From: CAZYXZ01 sp964651395
Lineage (GTDB): Bacteria > Actinomycetota > Actinomycetes > BP-191
NCBI GenBank assembly: GCA_964651395.1
Contig: CAZYXZ010000021.1
Coordinates: 1 to 42,199, forward strand
Reading direction: 5' to 3'
DNA: 42,199 bases
Below are positions 15,779 to 24,329 of the stretch, piece by piece (within the stretch, counting starts at the first letter, position 1; each line of letters opens with the position of its first letter). The notes beneath the pieces were generated by a model. It did no database searches. It was not told where the DNA came from and saw only the letters and a program-made list of their open reading frames with translations. Made by a program: the position numbers and the translations under genes.

Positions 15779-16560
15779 CGGCGCACGACGGGATCGCCGT
15801 TCGGGACCACGGTCACGTCCGCGAGGTCGTGCTCGACCGGCCCGACGCGATGAACGCGATCTCGACGGCGCTGGCTCGGTCGCTGGCAGCGGCCTGTGCC
15901 GAGATCGCGACAGACCGTGCGGTCCGCGCCGTCGTCCTGTCGGCGGCCGGCGAGCGCGCGTTCTGCGTCGGCGCGGACCTCAAGGAGCGCAACACCTTCA
16001 CCGACGACGACCTGCGCGCGCAGCGCCCGGTGTTCCGGGCGGCGTTCGGGTCGGTGCTCGCCCTGCCACAGCCGGTGGTCGCGGCCGTCCAGGGCTTCGC
16101 CCTTGGCGGGGGGACCGAACTGGCGCTGTCCTGCGACGTCGTCGTCGCCGACGACACAGCGGTTTTCGGCCTGCCCGAGGTGACGGTCGGGCTCGTCCCC
16201 GGCGGGGGCGGTACGCAGCTGCTGACCCGCCGCATCGGGACCGGGCGCGCCGCCGAGATGATCCTCACCGGCCGCCGCGTCTCTGCCGCGGAGGCGCAGG
16301 AGCTCGGCCTGGTCGACCGGCTCGTCCCGTCCGGCACCGCGCGCGACGCGGCGCTCGAGCTCGCCGCCGCGATCGCCGGCAACTCGCCGGTGGGCACGCG
16401 CGCCGCTAAGCGTGCGCTGCGGCAGGGGTACGACGTCGGCCTGGCCGACGGCCTCGACATCGAGGACGCCGCCTGGCGTGACGTTGCCTTCTCGGCCGAC
16501 CGGCGCGAGGGGATCTTGGCCTTCAGCGAGAAGCGCCCGCCGCAGTGGCCGGGAGAATGA
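15775..16560 (+). CDS. Enoyl-CoA hydratase/isomerase family (possible methylglutaconyl-CoA hydratase)
   Basis: The 261-aa crotonase-fold enzyme has oxyanion-hole motifs AFCVGADLKE (about 62-71) and GFALGGGTELALSCD (about 108-122) and the hydratase Glu in GLPEVTVGLVPGGGGTQ (about 140). The C-terminal QWPGE tail is common in this subgroup. It would hydrate an enoyl-CoA in the cytosol. Because HMG-CoA lyase and a methylcrotonyl-type carboxylase beta subunit follow directly, methylglutaconyl-CoA hydratase in leucine degradation is a reasonable inference, but sequence alone does not fix the substrate. The GTG at 15775 overlaps the upstream TGA (GTGA). Confidence 0.87.
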   Translation: MTAHDGIAVRDHGHVREVVLDRPDAMNAISTALARSLAAACAEIATDRAVRAVVLSAAGERAFCVGADLKERNTFTDDDLRAQRPVFRAAFGSVLALPQPVVAAVQGFALGGGTELALSCDVVVADDTAVFGLPEVTVGLVPGGGGTQLLTRRIGTGRAAEMILTGRRVSAAEAQELGLVDRLVPSGTARDAALELAAAIAGNSPVGTRAAKRALRQGYDVGLADGLDIEDAAWRDVAFSADRREGILAFSEKRPPQWPGE

Positions 16561-16626
16561 TTACCCCACGACGCTGCTCGCTGCGCTCGCACCGCCGCGG
16601 GGGCCCCGAAAGAGTGAGAACCCCAC

Positions 16627-17541
16627 ATGAGTGACCTTCCGAAGGCGCTGTCGCTGCGCGAGGTCGGCCCGCGCGACGGGCTGCAGAACGAGGCTCCTGT
16701 CCCGACCGCGGCCAAGGTCGAGCTGATCGACGCGCTGTCGCGCACCGGTGTCGGCCGGATCGAGGCCGTCTCGTTCGTCTCGCCGAAGGCCATCCCGCAG
16801 ATGGCGGACGCCGACGAGGTGTGGCAGCAGATCGCGCGCTCGGCCGACGTCCGCTACTCGGCGCTGGTGCCCAACCTGCGCGGCGCCGAGCGCGCGCTCG
16901 ACGCCGGCTTCACCGAGATCGAGGCGGTGGTCTCCGCGTCGGACACCCACAACCGCAGGAACGTGAACCGGTCGACGGAGGAGTCCCTCGACGCCATCGC
17001 CGAGCTGCTCGCGCTTGCGCACACTCGCGGCGCGACCTGCCAGGTGATCGTGTCGACCGCCTTCGGCTGCCCGTACGAGGGCGAGGTGCCCGTGGAGCGG
17101 GTCGTGGCGGTGGCCGGCCGCGCCGTCGCCGACGGCGCCGACGGCATCTCCTTCGGCGACACCACCGGCATGGCCACGCCGACCCGGGTGACCGCGCTGG
17201 TCGGCGCGTTCCGCTCCGCCCATGCGGAGTCGCCGCTCAACCTGCACTTCCACAACACGCGCGGCACCGGCTTGGCCAACGTGCTGGCCGCGCTGCAGCT
17301 CGGCGTCGCGGACTTCGACGCATCGATCGGCGGCCTCGGCGGCTGCCCCTACGCGCCCGGCGCCACCGGCAACGTCTGCACCGAGGACCTGGTGCACATG
17401 GTCGAGGACATGGGCGTCGACACCGGGGTGGACCTCGACGCCCTCATTGACGCCGCCCGTACGGCGGAATCCCTGGTTGGCCGTACCCTGCCCTCCCAGG
17501 TGCTGCGGGCCGGACCGCGGACGAGACGGAGCGGGTCGTGA
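16627..17541 (+). CDS. hmgL: Hydroxymethylglutaryl-CoA lyase
   Basis: The 304-aa TIM-barrel enzyme cleaves HMG-CoA to acetyl-CoA and acetoacetate, the last step of leucine breakdown. Family motifs are LREVGPRDGLQNE (about 10-22), the metal-binding HFHNTRG (about 203) and the HMG-CoA lyase signature GGLGGCPYAPGATGNV (about 236), with its catalytic Cys. The ATG at 16627 follows AGAGTGAGAA at a 6-nt distance. The 66-bp gap upstream is GC-rich with a short direct repeat and no gene. The stop overlaps the GTG of the carboxylase beta gene by 4 bp. Acetoacetate made here could be activated by the CoA-transferase at 25060-26468. Confidence 0.93.
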   Translation: MSDLPKALSLREVGPRDGLQNEAPVPTAAKVELIDALSRTGVGRIEAVSFVSPKAIPQMADADEVWQQIARSADVRYSALVPNLRGAERALDAGFTEIEAVVSASDTHNRRNVNRSTEESLDAIAELLALAHTRGATCQVIVSTAFGCPYEGEVPVERVVAVAGRAVADGADGISFGDTTGMATPTRVTALVGAFRSAHAESPLNLHFHNTRGTGLANVLAALQLGVADFDASIGGLGGCPYAPGATGNVCTEDLVHMVEDMGVDTGVDLDALIDAARTAESLVGRTLPSQVLRAGPRTRRSGS

Positions 17542-19073
17542 CGGACGAGACGCACGGGCACAAGCCACTGGCCGAGCTGCGTACCGATGTCGAGCAGGGC
17601 GGGCACCCGAAGTACCACGACGCCAACGCGGCGAAGGGCAAGCTGTTCGCGCGCGAGCGGATCGCGCTGCTCGTCGACGAGGGCTCGTTCGTCGAGGACG
17701 GCATGCTGGCCAACGTGCTGGCCGGTGACCTGCCCGCCGACGGCGTCGTCACCGGCCTCGCGAAGGTCGACGGCCGCCCGGTCTGCCTCATGGCCAACGA
17801 CTCGACGGTGAAGGCCGGGTCCTGGGGCGCGCGGACGGTCGAGAAGATCATCCGGATCATCGAGACGGCGTACCGGACCGGCGTCCCGATGGTCTACCTC
17901 GTCGACTCCGCGGGCGCGCGGATCACCGACCAGGTGGACCTGTTCCCGGGCCGGCGCGGCGCGGGCAAGATCTTCCACTCGCAGGTCAGGGCCAGCGGCG
18001 CGGTGCCCCAGGTGTGCGCGCTCTTCGGCCCGTCGGCAGCAGGCGGCGCCTACATCCCGGCCTTCTGCGACGTCGTCGTGATGGTCGAGGGCAACGCGTC
18101 GATGTACCTCGGCTCGCCGCGCATGGCCGAGATGGTGGTCGGAGAGAAGACGACGCTCGAGGAGATGGGCGGCGCGAAGATGCACTGCTCCGTCTCCGGC
18201 TGCGGGACGCACCTCGTGAAGACCGAGCCCGAGGCGCTGGCCGTCGTACGCCGGTTCCTCTCCTACCTGCCGGAGAACTTCCAGCAGGCGCCCCCTTCGG
18301 CCAAGCCGACCGGGCCGAAGGAGATCGACCTGCGCGCGCTCGTCCCGGCGGAGGAGCGCAAGGCGTTCGACATGCGCCGCTACATCGCCGGTCTGGTCGA
18401 CGAGGACAGCCTCTTCGAGATCCACGCGCTGTGGGCCCGCGAGCTGGTCGTCGGCCTGGCCCGCCTCGGCGGCGAGACCGTCGGCGTCGTGGCGAACAAC
18501 CCGATGCAGAAGGGCGGCGTCCTGTTCGTGGACTCCGCGGACAAGGCGACCAAGTTCATCCAGCTCTGCGACGCGTTCAACGTGCCGCTGCTGTTCCTGT
18601 CCGACGTGCCCGGCTTCATGATCGGTACGGCGGTCGAGCGGCAGGGCATCATCCGCCACGGCGCCAAGATGATCACCGCCGTCTCCGAGGCCACCGTCCC
18701 GAAGATCTCGGTGATCGTGCGCAAGGCGTACGGCGCCGGCCTCTACGCCATGGCCGGTCCAGGGTTCGAGCCGGACGCCTGCATCGCGCTGCCGACCGCG
18801 ATGATCGCCGTCATGGGGCCGGAGGCGGCCGTCAACGCGGTCTTCGCGAACAAGATCGCCGAGCTGCCGGAGGAGGAGCGCGAGGGCTACGTCGCCGCGC
18901 GGCGCGAGGAGTACGAGCAGGACATCGACGTCGTGCACCTGGCCGCCGAGCTCGTGGTCGACGCGGTGATCGAGCCCGAGGAGCTCCGCGGCGAGCTGAT
19001 CGCCCGCTTCGCCGCCTGCCGGGGCAAGGACCGTTCCTTCTCCCGCCGACGACACGGCGTGACGCCGGTCTAG
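17538..19073 (+). CDS. accD1: Methylcrotonyl-CoA-type carboxylase beta subunit
   Basis: The 511-aa carboxyltransferase subunit has KGKLFARERIALLVDEGSF, DSAGARITDQVDLFPGRRG, FGPSAAGGAYIPAFCD, LYLGSPRMAEMV-type and GEKTTLEEMGGAKMH segments, FLSDVPGFMIG, and RKAYGAGLYAMAGPGFEPD. This matches AccD1-like subunits linked to leucine/isovalerate catabolism rather than AccD5. It would carboxylate 3-methylcrotonyl-CoA. No alpha subunit is encoded beside it, so the alpha protein at 2140-3885 (or one outside the window) must supply carboxybiotin. The GTG at 17538 overlaps the HMG-CoA lyase stop (GTGA). Its TAG stop is interlocked with the gtrA stop in CTAG at 19070-19073. Confidence 0.87.
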   Translation: MTDETHGHKPLAELRTDVEQGGHPKYHDANAAKGKLFARERIALLVDEGSFVEDGMLANVLAGDLPADGVVTGLAKVDGRPVCLMANDSTVKAGSWGARTVEKIIRIIETAYRTGVPMVYLVDSAGARITDQVDLFPGRRGAGKIFHSQVRASGAVPQVCALFGPSAAGGAYIPAFCDVVVMVEGNASMYLGSPRMAEMVVGEKTTLEEMGGAKMHCSVSGCGTHLVKTEPEALAVVRRFLSYLPENFQQAPPSAKPTGPKEIDLRALVPAEERKAFDMRRYIAGLVDEDSLFEIHALWARELVVGLARLGGETVGVVANNPMQKGGVLFVDSADKATKFIQLCDAFNVPLLFLSDVPGFMIGTAVERQGIIRHGAKMITAVSEATVPKISVIVRKAYGAGLYAMAGPGFEPDACIALPTAMIAVMGPEAAVNAVFANKIAELPEEEREGYVAARREEYEQDIDVVHLAAELVVDAVIEPEELRGELIARFAACRGKDRSFSRRRHGVTPV

Positions 19074-19543
19074 ACCGCCGTGGTGATCGCGGCCTCGATG
19101 GCAGACGGCTCGCCGGGCTCGTTCGGCAGGAACACCCAGCGCTTGTAGGCGTAGAAGCGCCAGAGCGTCCCGAGGCCGATGCCGAAGACGTTCGCCGCGA
19201 TGTTGAGGGCGAGTACGCCGGTCAGCCCGAGCACGTAGCGCGTGAAGCCGAGCACGACGAGGGCGATGCCGAGCCCGACCGCGTTGAGGACCAGGAACAG
19301 GCTGAACTCGCGGCGGAACGCGCTCCGGGCGCGGTGCGCGAACGACCAGTGCCGGTTCATGAAGTAGCTGCTGGTCGCGGCGACCATCGTGGACACGGTC
19401 TTCGAGGACAGCGGCCCGATGCCCAGGTGGAAGTGCAGGACGTTGAACAACCCGATGTCGAGACCGGCGTTGAACGCGCCGACGAGGCCGAACTTGGCGA
19501 TCTCGTGGAGCAGGACCTCGAACCGGCGGTAGAGCGTGCGCAT
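19070..19543 (-). CDS. GtrA-family membrane protein
   Basis: The 157-aa protein has four predicted membrane helices (about 17-40, 47-68, 85-108, 115-140) and the GtrA pattern: FGLVGAFNAGLDIGLFN, SSYFMNRHWSF, and WRFYAYKRWVF near the end. GtrA-like proteins are thought to help move lipid-linked sugars across the membrane for wall or antigen glycosylation. That fits the glycan genes further right, although this gene sits among CoA enzymes. A TAGACT hexamer lies exactly 6 nt before the ATG at 19543, so the mRNA is probably leaderless. Confidence 0.87.
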   Translation of the reverse strand: MRTLYRRFEVLLHEIAKFGLVGAFNAGLDIGLFNVLHFHLGIGPLSSKTVSTMVAATSSYFMNRHWSFAHRARSAFRREFSLFLVLNAVGLGIALVVLGFTRYVLGLTGVLALNIAANVFGIGLGTLWRFYAYKRWVFLPNEPGEPSAIEAAITTAV

Positions 19544-19549
19544 CGCGGC

Positions 19550-19555
19550 AGTCTA
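19550..19555 (-). promoter_or_regulatory. -10 hexamer TAGACT of gtrA
   Basis: On the minus strand TAGACT is followed by six bases and then the ATG at 19543, which puts the predicted transcription start on the A of the start codon. No clear -35 is seen. Confidence 0.5.
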
Positions 19556-19601
19556 AGAGGCGGGCTCAGCAGACACCTAGCGACGTGGCAGACTCGCCCC
19601 C

Positions 19602-20759
19602 GTGATCGACGTGCGCCTCTCCGACGAGCAGCAGACCCTGCGCAAGACCGTCGAGCAGTTCGCCCGGTCGGTCGTGGCCCCCGCCGCGGCCGAGCTGGAC
19701 GAGTCGGGCGAGTTCCCGTACGCGATCGTCCGCCAGATGGGCGAGATGGGCCTGTTCGGGCTGCCCTTCCCCGAGGAGTACGGCGGCATGGGCGGCGACT
19801 TCTTCGCCCTCTGCATCGCCATCGAGGAGCTGGGCCGGGTCGACTCGTCGGTAGCCATCACCCTCGACGCCGCGATCTCGCTCGGTGCCATGCCGATCTA
19901 CCGGTTCGGCAGCGAGGAGCAGAAGCGGGAGTGGCTCCCGCAGCTCACGTCCGGCGAGGCCCTGGGCGCGTTCGGGCTGACCGAGCCGGGCGGCGGGTCC
20001 GATGCCGGTGCGACCAAGACCAGCGCGGTGGTCGACGCCGGCGAATGGGTGATCAACGGGTCGAAGGCGTTCATCACCAACTCGGGCACCGACATCACTC
20101 GTGTCGTCACCGTGACGGCGGTGACCGGCCAGGAGTTCAACGGCCGCAAGGAGATCAGTTCCATCCTCGTCCCGGTGCCGCGCGAGGGGTTCTCTGCCTC
20201 GAAGCCGTACTCGAAGATCGGCTGGCACGCCTCGGACACGCGGGAGCTCGCGTTCACCAACTGCCGTGTGCCGGAGGAGAACCTGCTCGGGCAGCGCGGC
20301 CGGGGCTACGCCAACTTCCTGTCGATCCTCGACGAGGGCCGCATCGCGATCGCCGCCCTGGCCACCGGACTGGCCCAGGGCTGCGTGGACGAGTGCGTGA
20401 AGTACGCGAACGAACGCGAGGCGTTCGGCGTACCGATCGGTCGGCACCAGGCGGTCGCCTTCAAGATCGCGGACATGGAGGTACGGGCGCACACGGCTCG
20501 CATGGCCTGGTACGCCGCCGCGGCGAAGATGGCCGCCAGCGAGCCGTTCAAGCGCGAGGCGGCGATCGCGAAGCTCTACGCGTCGGAGTGCGCGGTGACC
20601 AGCGCGCGCGAGGCCGTGCAGGTGCACGGCGGCTACGGCTTCATGAACGAGTTCCCGGTCGCGCGCTTCTACCGGGACAGCAAGATCCTCGAGATCGGCG
20701 AGGGCACCTCGGAGGTGCAGCGCATGCTCATCGCGCGGGACCTCGGCGTCGGGAGCTAG
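19602..20759 (+). CDS. Acyl-CoA dehydrogenase
   Basis: The 385-aa FAD enzyme introduces an alpha,beta double bond into an acyl-CoA and passes electrons to electron-transfer flavoprotein. Motifs: FGLTEPGGGSDAGATKT (about 123-139), the FAD/substrate signature, VHGGYGFMNEFPVARFYRD, and the catalytic Glu in EIGEGTSEVQR near the C-terminus. The Glu in that loop argues against a strict isovaleryl-CoA dehydrogenase, which uses a Glu elsewhere, but branched short-chain substrates remain possible given the leucine-type genes upstream. The GTG at 19602 lacks a ribosome site; CAGACT at 19589-19594 may be its -10. The stop shares CTAG with the convergent CoA-binding gene. Confidence 0.88.
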   Translation: MIDVRLSDEQQTLRKTVEQFARSVVAPAAAELDESGEFPYAIVRQMGEMGLFGLPFPEEYGGMGGDFFALCIAIEELGRVDSSVAITLDAAISLGAMPIYRFGSEEQKREWLPQLTSGEALGAFGLTEPGGGSDAGATKTSAVVDAGEWVINGSKAFITNSGTDITRVVTVTAVTGQEFNGRKEISSILVPVPREGFSASKPYSKIGWHASDTRELAFTNCRVPEENLLGQRGRGYANFLSILDEGRIAIAALATGLAQGCVDECVKYANEREAFGVPIGRHQAVAFKIADMEVRAHTARMAWYAAAAKMAASEPFKREAAIAKLYASECAVTSAREAVQVHGGYGFMNEFPVARFYRDSKILEIGEGTSEVQRMLIARDLGVGS

Positions 20760-21181
20760 GCGGCCGGGAAGAACCGCGGGTAGTCCTGCGCGGGGCAGCG
20801 GTCCATGACCATCTCGAGGCCGGCCGCGGTCGCCCGCTCATACGCCGCCTCGTCGACGACGCCGAGCTGGAACCAGACCGCCTTCGCGCCGATCGCGATC
20901 GCCTCGTCGACGTGCGTGCCGGCCCGATCCGAGCGACGGAAGACGTCGACGACCTCCACCGGTTCCGGTAGGTCGAGCAGGGACGGGTAGCAAGGCAGTC
21001 CCAGCACCGAGTCCGCGTTCGGGTTCACGGCGAGGACGCGCTTGCCCTTGGCCATGAGCAGCTTCGCGATGCTGTTGCTGTCGCGGAAGGGATCGGGCGA
21101 GATGCCCACCACGGCCCACGTCGTGTACTCCGCCAGCATGCGGCGCGCGACATCGCTGTCGCGCCAGTCGAGGAGGGCCAT
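20756..21181 (-). CDS. CoA-binding domain protein (YccU-like)
   Basis: The 141-aa Rossmann protein is of the CoA-binding (YccU/PF13380-like) family: WAVVGISPDPFRDSNSIAKL (about 22-41), GKRVLAVNPNADSVLG, VDVFRRSD and the C-terminal MDRCPAQDYPRF. It resembles the CoA-binding part of succinyl-CoA synthetase but lacks ligase domains. Members are probably regulatory or acyl-CoA-binding; the exact role is unknown. The ATG at 21179-21181 overlaps the TGA of the HAD gene by one base (TGATG). It ends a three-gene unit with the UDP-sugar dehydrogenase and the HAD hydrolase. Confidence 0.85.
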   Translation of the reverse strand: MALLDWRDSDVARRMLAEYTTWAVVGISPDPFRDSNSIAKLLMAKGKRVLAVNPNADSVLGLPCYPSLLDLPEPVEVVDVFRRSDRAGTHVDEAIAIGAKAVWFQLGVVDEAAYERATAAGLEMVMDRCPAQDYPRFFPAA

Positions 21182-21795
21182 CAGTCGAGCACCAGGCCGA
21201 GGGCGTGCAGCTGGGCGGCGAGGGTCGCGCGGTCGGTGAACACCTCGGCATGCATACCCACAGAGCGCGCTCCCGCCACGTTCTCTTCCCGGTCGTCGGT
21301 GAAGAAGCAGGCGTCCGGGTCGACGCCGATCGCCTCGGCCGCGTGTAGGAAGATGTCCGGCTCCGGCTTCGCGATGCCGAGCTCGGCCGAGCAGAGGACC
21401 ACGTCGAAGGCCTCGGTGAGGTCGTGATGCGTGAGGTGGGCTCGCAGCTGGTCGGTCGCGTTGGACAGCAGGGCGACGAGAACCTGCTTTCGGACCGCCG
21501 CGACCAGACCGACCATCTCGCGGTCGAGCACGCCCATGTAGTCGAGGAAGTGACGCATGGCCCGAGCCGCGCCGGGTCCGTGCTCGGCGACCAGCGCGCG
21601 CTCGATCGCGGCACCCCAGTCCTCCGCCGTCGCCTTGCCGACCTGGGTCAGCGCGAACTCGGGCACGGAGTAGGCGATCCGGTCGAGCGTTCCCGGGGGC
21701 AGGCCTGCCGCTGCCTCGCCGGCGGCTGCTCCGGCGCCGTCCCAGTGCCGGATCACTCCGTCCATGTCGAACAGGACCGCGCCGATCTGCCTCAT
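21181..21795 (-). CDS. HAD-superfamily hydrolase
   Basis: The 204-aa protein has all four HAD motifs: FDMDGV (nucleophile Asp near residue 9), LLSNAT (motif II, about 110), AKPEPDIF with the motif III Lys (about 143), and FFTDDREENVAGA (motif IV acidic pair, about 165). A helical cap lies between motifs I and II, as in the epoxide hydrolase N-terminal-like/YihX group. It probably dephosphorylates a sugar phosphate or nucleotide. It lies 12 bp after the UDP-sugar dehydrogenase gene and is coupled to the CoA-binding gene. The substrate is unknown. Confidence 0.87.
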   Translation of the reverse strand: MRQIGAVLFDMDGVIRHWDGAGAAAGEAAAGLPPGTLDRIAYSVPEFALTQVGKATAEDWGAAIERALVAEHGPGAARAMRHFLDYMGVLDREMVGLVAAVRKQVLVALLSNATDQLRAHLTHHDLTEAFDVVLCSAELGIAKPEPDIFLHAAEAIGVDPDACFFTDDREENVAGARSVGMHAEVFTDRATLAAQLHALGLVLD

Positions 21796-21807
21796 GGCAT
21801 GCGCACG

Positions 21808-23133
21808 TCAGGGCCGGCCGAGTGCGCGGTAGGTCCAGCCGGCCGCGCGCCATCTCGCCGGGCTCAGCGCGTTGCGGCCGTCGACGATGCGCTTGTGCCG
21901 GACGACCGTGTCGAGCGTGCTGGGGTCCATGTCGCGGAACTCGGTCCACTCCGTCAGGTGCAGCACGATGTCGGCGGCGCGGACCGCCTCGACGGCCGAG
22001 TCGGCGTAGCCGAGCTCCGGGTGAAGGACGCGAGCGCTGGTCATGGCCTGCGGGTCGTAGACCGTGACCTCGGCGCCTTCGTGGAGGATCGTGGACGCGA
22101 CGTCGAGTGCGGGCGAGTCGCGGATGTCGTCGGTGTTCGGCTTGAACGCCGCCCCAAGTACTCCGACGCGCGTGCCGCTGAACGAGCCGCCGACCAGCTC
22201 GCGCGACAGGTCGACCATGCGAGCCCGGCGGCGCAGGTTGATCGCGTCGACCTCGCGCAGGAACGACAGCGCCTGGTCGACGCCGAGCTCCTCGGCACGT
22301 GCCATGAACGCGCGGATGTCCTTGGGCAGGCAGCCGCCGCCGAAGCCGAGCCCGGCGTGCAGGAAGCGCCCGCCGATGCGCGTGTCGTGGCTCAGCGCCT
22401 CCGACAGCTTGGTCACGTCGGCGTGGACGACCTCGCACACCTCGGCCATGGCGTTGATGAACGAGATCTTCGTCGCCAGGAACGCGTTGGCGGCGACCTT
22501 GACCAGCTCCGCAGTGGCGTAGTCGGTGACGACGACCGGGCAGGCGATGCTGTCGGTGATCGGCGCGTAGACCTCGCGCAGGATCTCCTCTCCCTTTCCG
22601 TCAGGACGGACGCCGAAGACCAGCCGGTCCGGCCGGAGCGTGTCCTCGACGGCGAAACCCTCGCGGAGGAACTCGGGGTTCCAGGCCAGCTCCACGTCGG
22701 CGCCCGCGGGGGACTCCGCGGCGAAGCGGGCGGCCAGCCGCTGGGCCGTGCCCGCGGGCACGGTGGACTTGCCCACGACGAGCGCAGGCTCGCGCAGCTC
22801 GGCGGCCAGGCCGCCGACCACGGCGTCGACGAAGCGCAGGTCCGCGCCCGGACCGTCGGCCCGCTGGGGCGTGCCGACGCAGAGGAAGTGCACGTCGCCG
22901 AAAGCGGCCACCTCCGCGTAGGACGACGTGAAGCGCAGGTTCCCTGACTCGATGCCCTTGCGCAGCACCGGCTCGAGGCCGGGTTCGTAGAAGGGGACTT
23001 CCCCGCCGGCGAGCCGGGCGATCTTCGCCTCGTCGACGTCCATGCCGAGCACCTGGTAGCCGAGGCTCGCCATGCAGGCCGCGTGGGTCGCGCCCAGGTA
23101 GCCGGTGCCGAGCACCGTGAGGCGATGAGTCAT
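21808..23133 (-). CDS. ugd: UDP-glucose/GDP-mannose dehydrogenase family (UDP-glucose 6-dehydrogenase)
   Basis: The 441-aa enzyme oxidises a nucleotide-hexose to the uronate with two NAD+. Features: N-terminal Rossmann motif TVLGTGYLGATHAACMA, GKSTVPAGT, WNPEFLREGFAVED, the catalytic-Cys loop GFGGGCLPKDIRAF (about 255-268), and C-terminal FKPNTDDIRDSP. These fit UDP-glucose 6-dehydrogenase best. UDP-glucuronate would feed glycan synthesis, consistent with the glycosyltransferase genes at the right of the window. The ATG at 23133 was chosen because the fold begins there and TAGACT lies 8 nt upstream; no ribosome site is seen. It is divergent from the FadE25-like gene. Confidence 0.9.
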   Translation of the reverse strand: MTHRLTVLGTGYLGATHAACMASLGYQVLGMDVDEAKIARLAGGEVPFYEPGLEPVLRKGIESGNLRFTSSYAEVAAFGDVHFLCVGTPQRADGPGADLRFVDAVVGGLAAELREPALVVGKSTVPAGTAQRLAARFAAESPAGADVELAWNPEFLREGFAVEDTLRPDRLVFGVRPDGKGEEILREVYAPITDSIACPVVVTDYATAELVKVAANAFLATKISFINAMAEVCEVVHADVTKLSEALSHDTRIGGRFLHAGLGFGGGCLPKDIRAFMARAEELGVDQALSFLREVDAINLRRRARMVDLSRELVGGSFSGTRVGVLGAAFKPNTDDIRDSPALDVASTILHEGAEVTVYDPQAMTSARVLHPELGYADSAVEAVRAADIVLHLTEWTEFRDMDPSTLDTVVRHKRIVDGRNALSPARWRAAGWTYRALGRP

Positions 23134-23141
23134 GGGGGGCG

Positions 23142-23151
23142 AGTCTACGAT
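23142..23151. promoter_or_regulatory. Overlapping divergent -10 hexamers (ugd / fadE25)
   Basis: Minus strand: TAGACT (23142-23147), 8 nt before the ATG at 23133. Plus strand: TACGAT (23146-23151), 7 nt before the GTG at 23159. The two hexamers share 2 bp in a 25-bp intergenic space, so both mRNAs would be leaderless or nearly so. Confidence 0.52.
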
Positions 23152-23158
23152 GCCCTCC

Positions 23159-24316
23159 GTGAACCCCGACTTCGACACCTACCGCCTCGCGGAGGAGCAC
23201 GATCTGCTCCGCAAGTCCGTCCGCGCCATGGCCGAGGCCAAGATCGCTCCGCGTGCCGCCGAGATCGACAGCACGGGCGAGTTCCCGTGGGACGTCGTCG
23301 AGGAGCTCAAGCGCAACGACCTGCTCGCGATCCACATCCCCGAGGCCTACGGCGGGCCGGGCGCCGACGCGATCTCGAGCGCGATCCTCATCGAGGAGGT
23401 CGCGCGGGTCTGCGCCTCGTCCTCGCTGATCCCCGCGGTCAACAAGCTCGGCACGCAGGGCATGCTGCTGTCCGGCAGTGAGGAGATCAAGCAGGCCTAC
23501 CTGCCGAGGGTCGCCTCCGGCGAGGGCATGATCAGCTACGCCCTCACCGAGCCCGGCAGCGGCTCCGACGCCGGCGCGATGAAGACCCGCGCGGTCCGTG
23601 ACGGCGACTCGTTCGTCCTCAACGGGACCAAGCGCTTCATCACCGGTGCCGGCGTCTCGAAGTACTACACGGTCATGGCCGTGACCGATCCGGAGAAGGG
23701 GTCCGGCAGCGGCATCTCGGCCTTCGTCGTCGAGGCGGACGACCCCGGGTTCAGCGTCGGCAAGCTCGAGAAGAAGATGGGCATCAAGGGCTCGCCGACC
23801 GGCGAGGTGCACTTCGACAACTGCCGCATCCCGGCCGACCGGATGGTGGGCGACGAGGGCACCGGCTTCAAGACCGCGCTGCGCACGCTCGACCACACGC
23901 GGCTGACCATCGGCGCGCAGGCGCTCGGCATCGCTCAGGGCGCCGTCGACTACGCGACCGGCTATGTCAAGGAACGCGAGCAGTTCGGCAAGCCGATCGC
24001 GTCGTTCCAGGCCGTCCAGTTCATGCTTGCCGACATGGCCATGAAGACGGAGGCGGCGCGCCAGCTCATCTATGTCGCGGCCAGCAAGGCCGAGCGGCAG
24101 GACCCTGACCTCACCTTCATCTCCGCCGCGGCCAAGTGCTTCGCCTCGGACACGGCGATGGAGGTCACGACGGACGGCGTACAGCTGCTCGGCGGCTACG
24201 GCTACGTCACGGACTACCCCATGGAACGCTTCATGCGCGACGCGAAGATCACACAGATCTACGAGGGCACGAACCAGATCCAGCGCGTCGTCATGGCCCG
24301 CGCCCTGCTCCGCTAG
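23159..24316 (+). CDS. fadE25: Acyl-CoA dehydrogenase, FadE25-like
   Basis: The 385-aa protein strongly resembles mycobacterial FadE25: LIPAVNKLGT, SYALTEPGSGSDAGAMKTRA, MGIKGSPTGEVHFDNCRIP, FQAVQFMLADMAMK, GGYGYVTDYPMERFMRDAKI, and catalytic Glu in IYEGTNQIQR. It oxidises a short-chain acyl-CoA with FAD and electron-transfer flavoprotein as acceptor. The GTG at 23159 is preferred over the in-frame ATG at 23150 because TACGAT ends 7 nt before it and the 23150 codon would overlap that hexamer; this is an inference. It is followed 13 bp later by a PIG-L deacetylase gene, probably in one transcript. Confidence 0.88.
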   Translation: MNPDFDTYRLAEEHDLLRKSVRAMAEAKIAPRAAEIDSTGEFPWDVVEELKRNDLLAIHIPEAYGGPGADAISSAILIEEVARVCASSSLIPAVNKLGTQGMLLSGSEEIKQAYLPRVASGEGMISYALTEPGSGSDAGAMKTRAVRDGDSFVLNGTKRFITGAGVSKYYTVMAVTDPEKGSGSGISAFVVEADDPGFSVGKLEKKMGIKGSPTGEVHFDNCRIPADRMVGDEGTGFKTALRTLDHTRLTIGAQALGIAQGAVDYATGYVKEREQFGKPIASFQAVQFMLADMAMKTEAARQLIYVAASKAERQDPDLTFISAAAKCFASDTAMEVTTDGVQLLGGYGYVTDYPMERFMRDAKITQIYEGTNQIQRVVMARALLR

Positions 24317-24329
24317 AAGGGTTGCCGCC

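Noticed and set aside
16576..16590. Direct repeat GCTCGC-TGC-GCTCGC in the 66-bp gap before HMG-CoA lyase
   Set aside because: It is too short and too GC-rich to separate from chance; no hairpin or regulator site could be supported.
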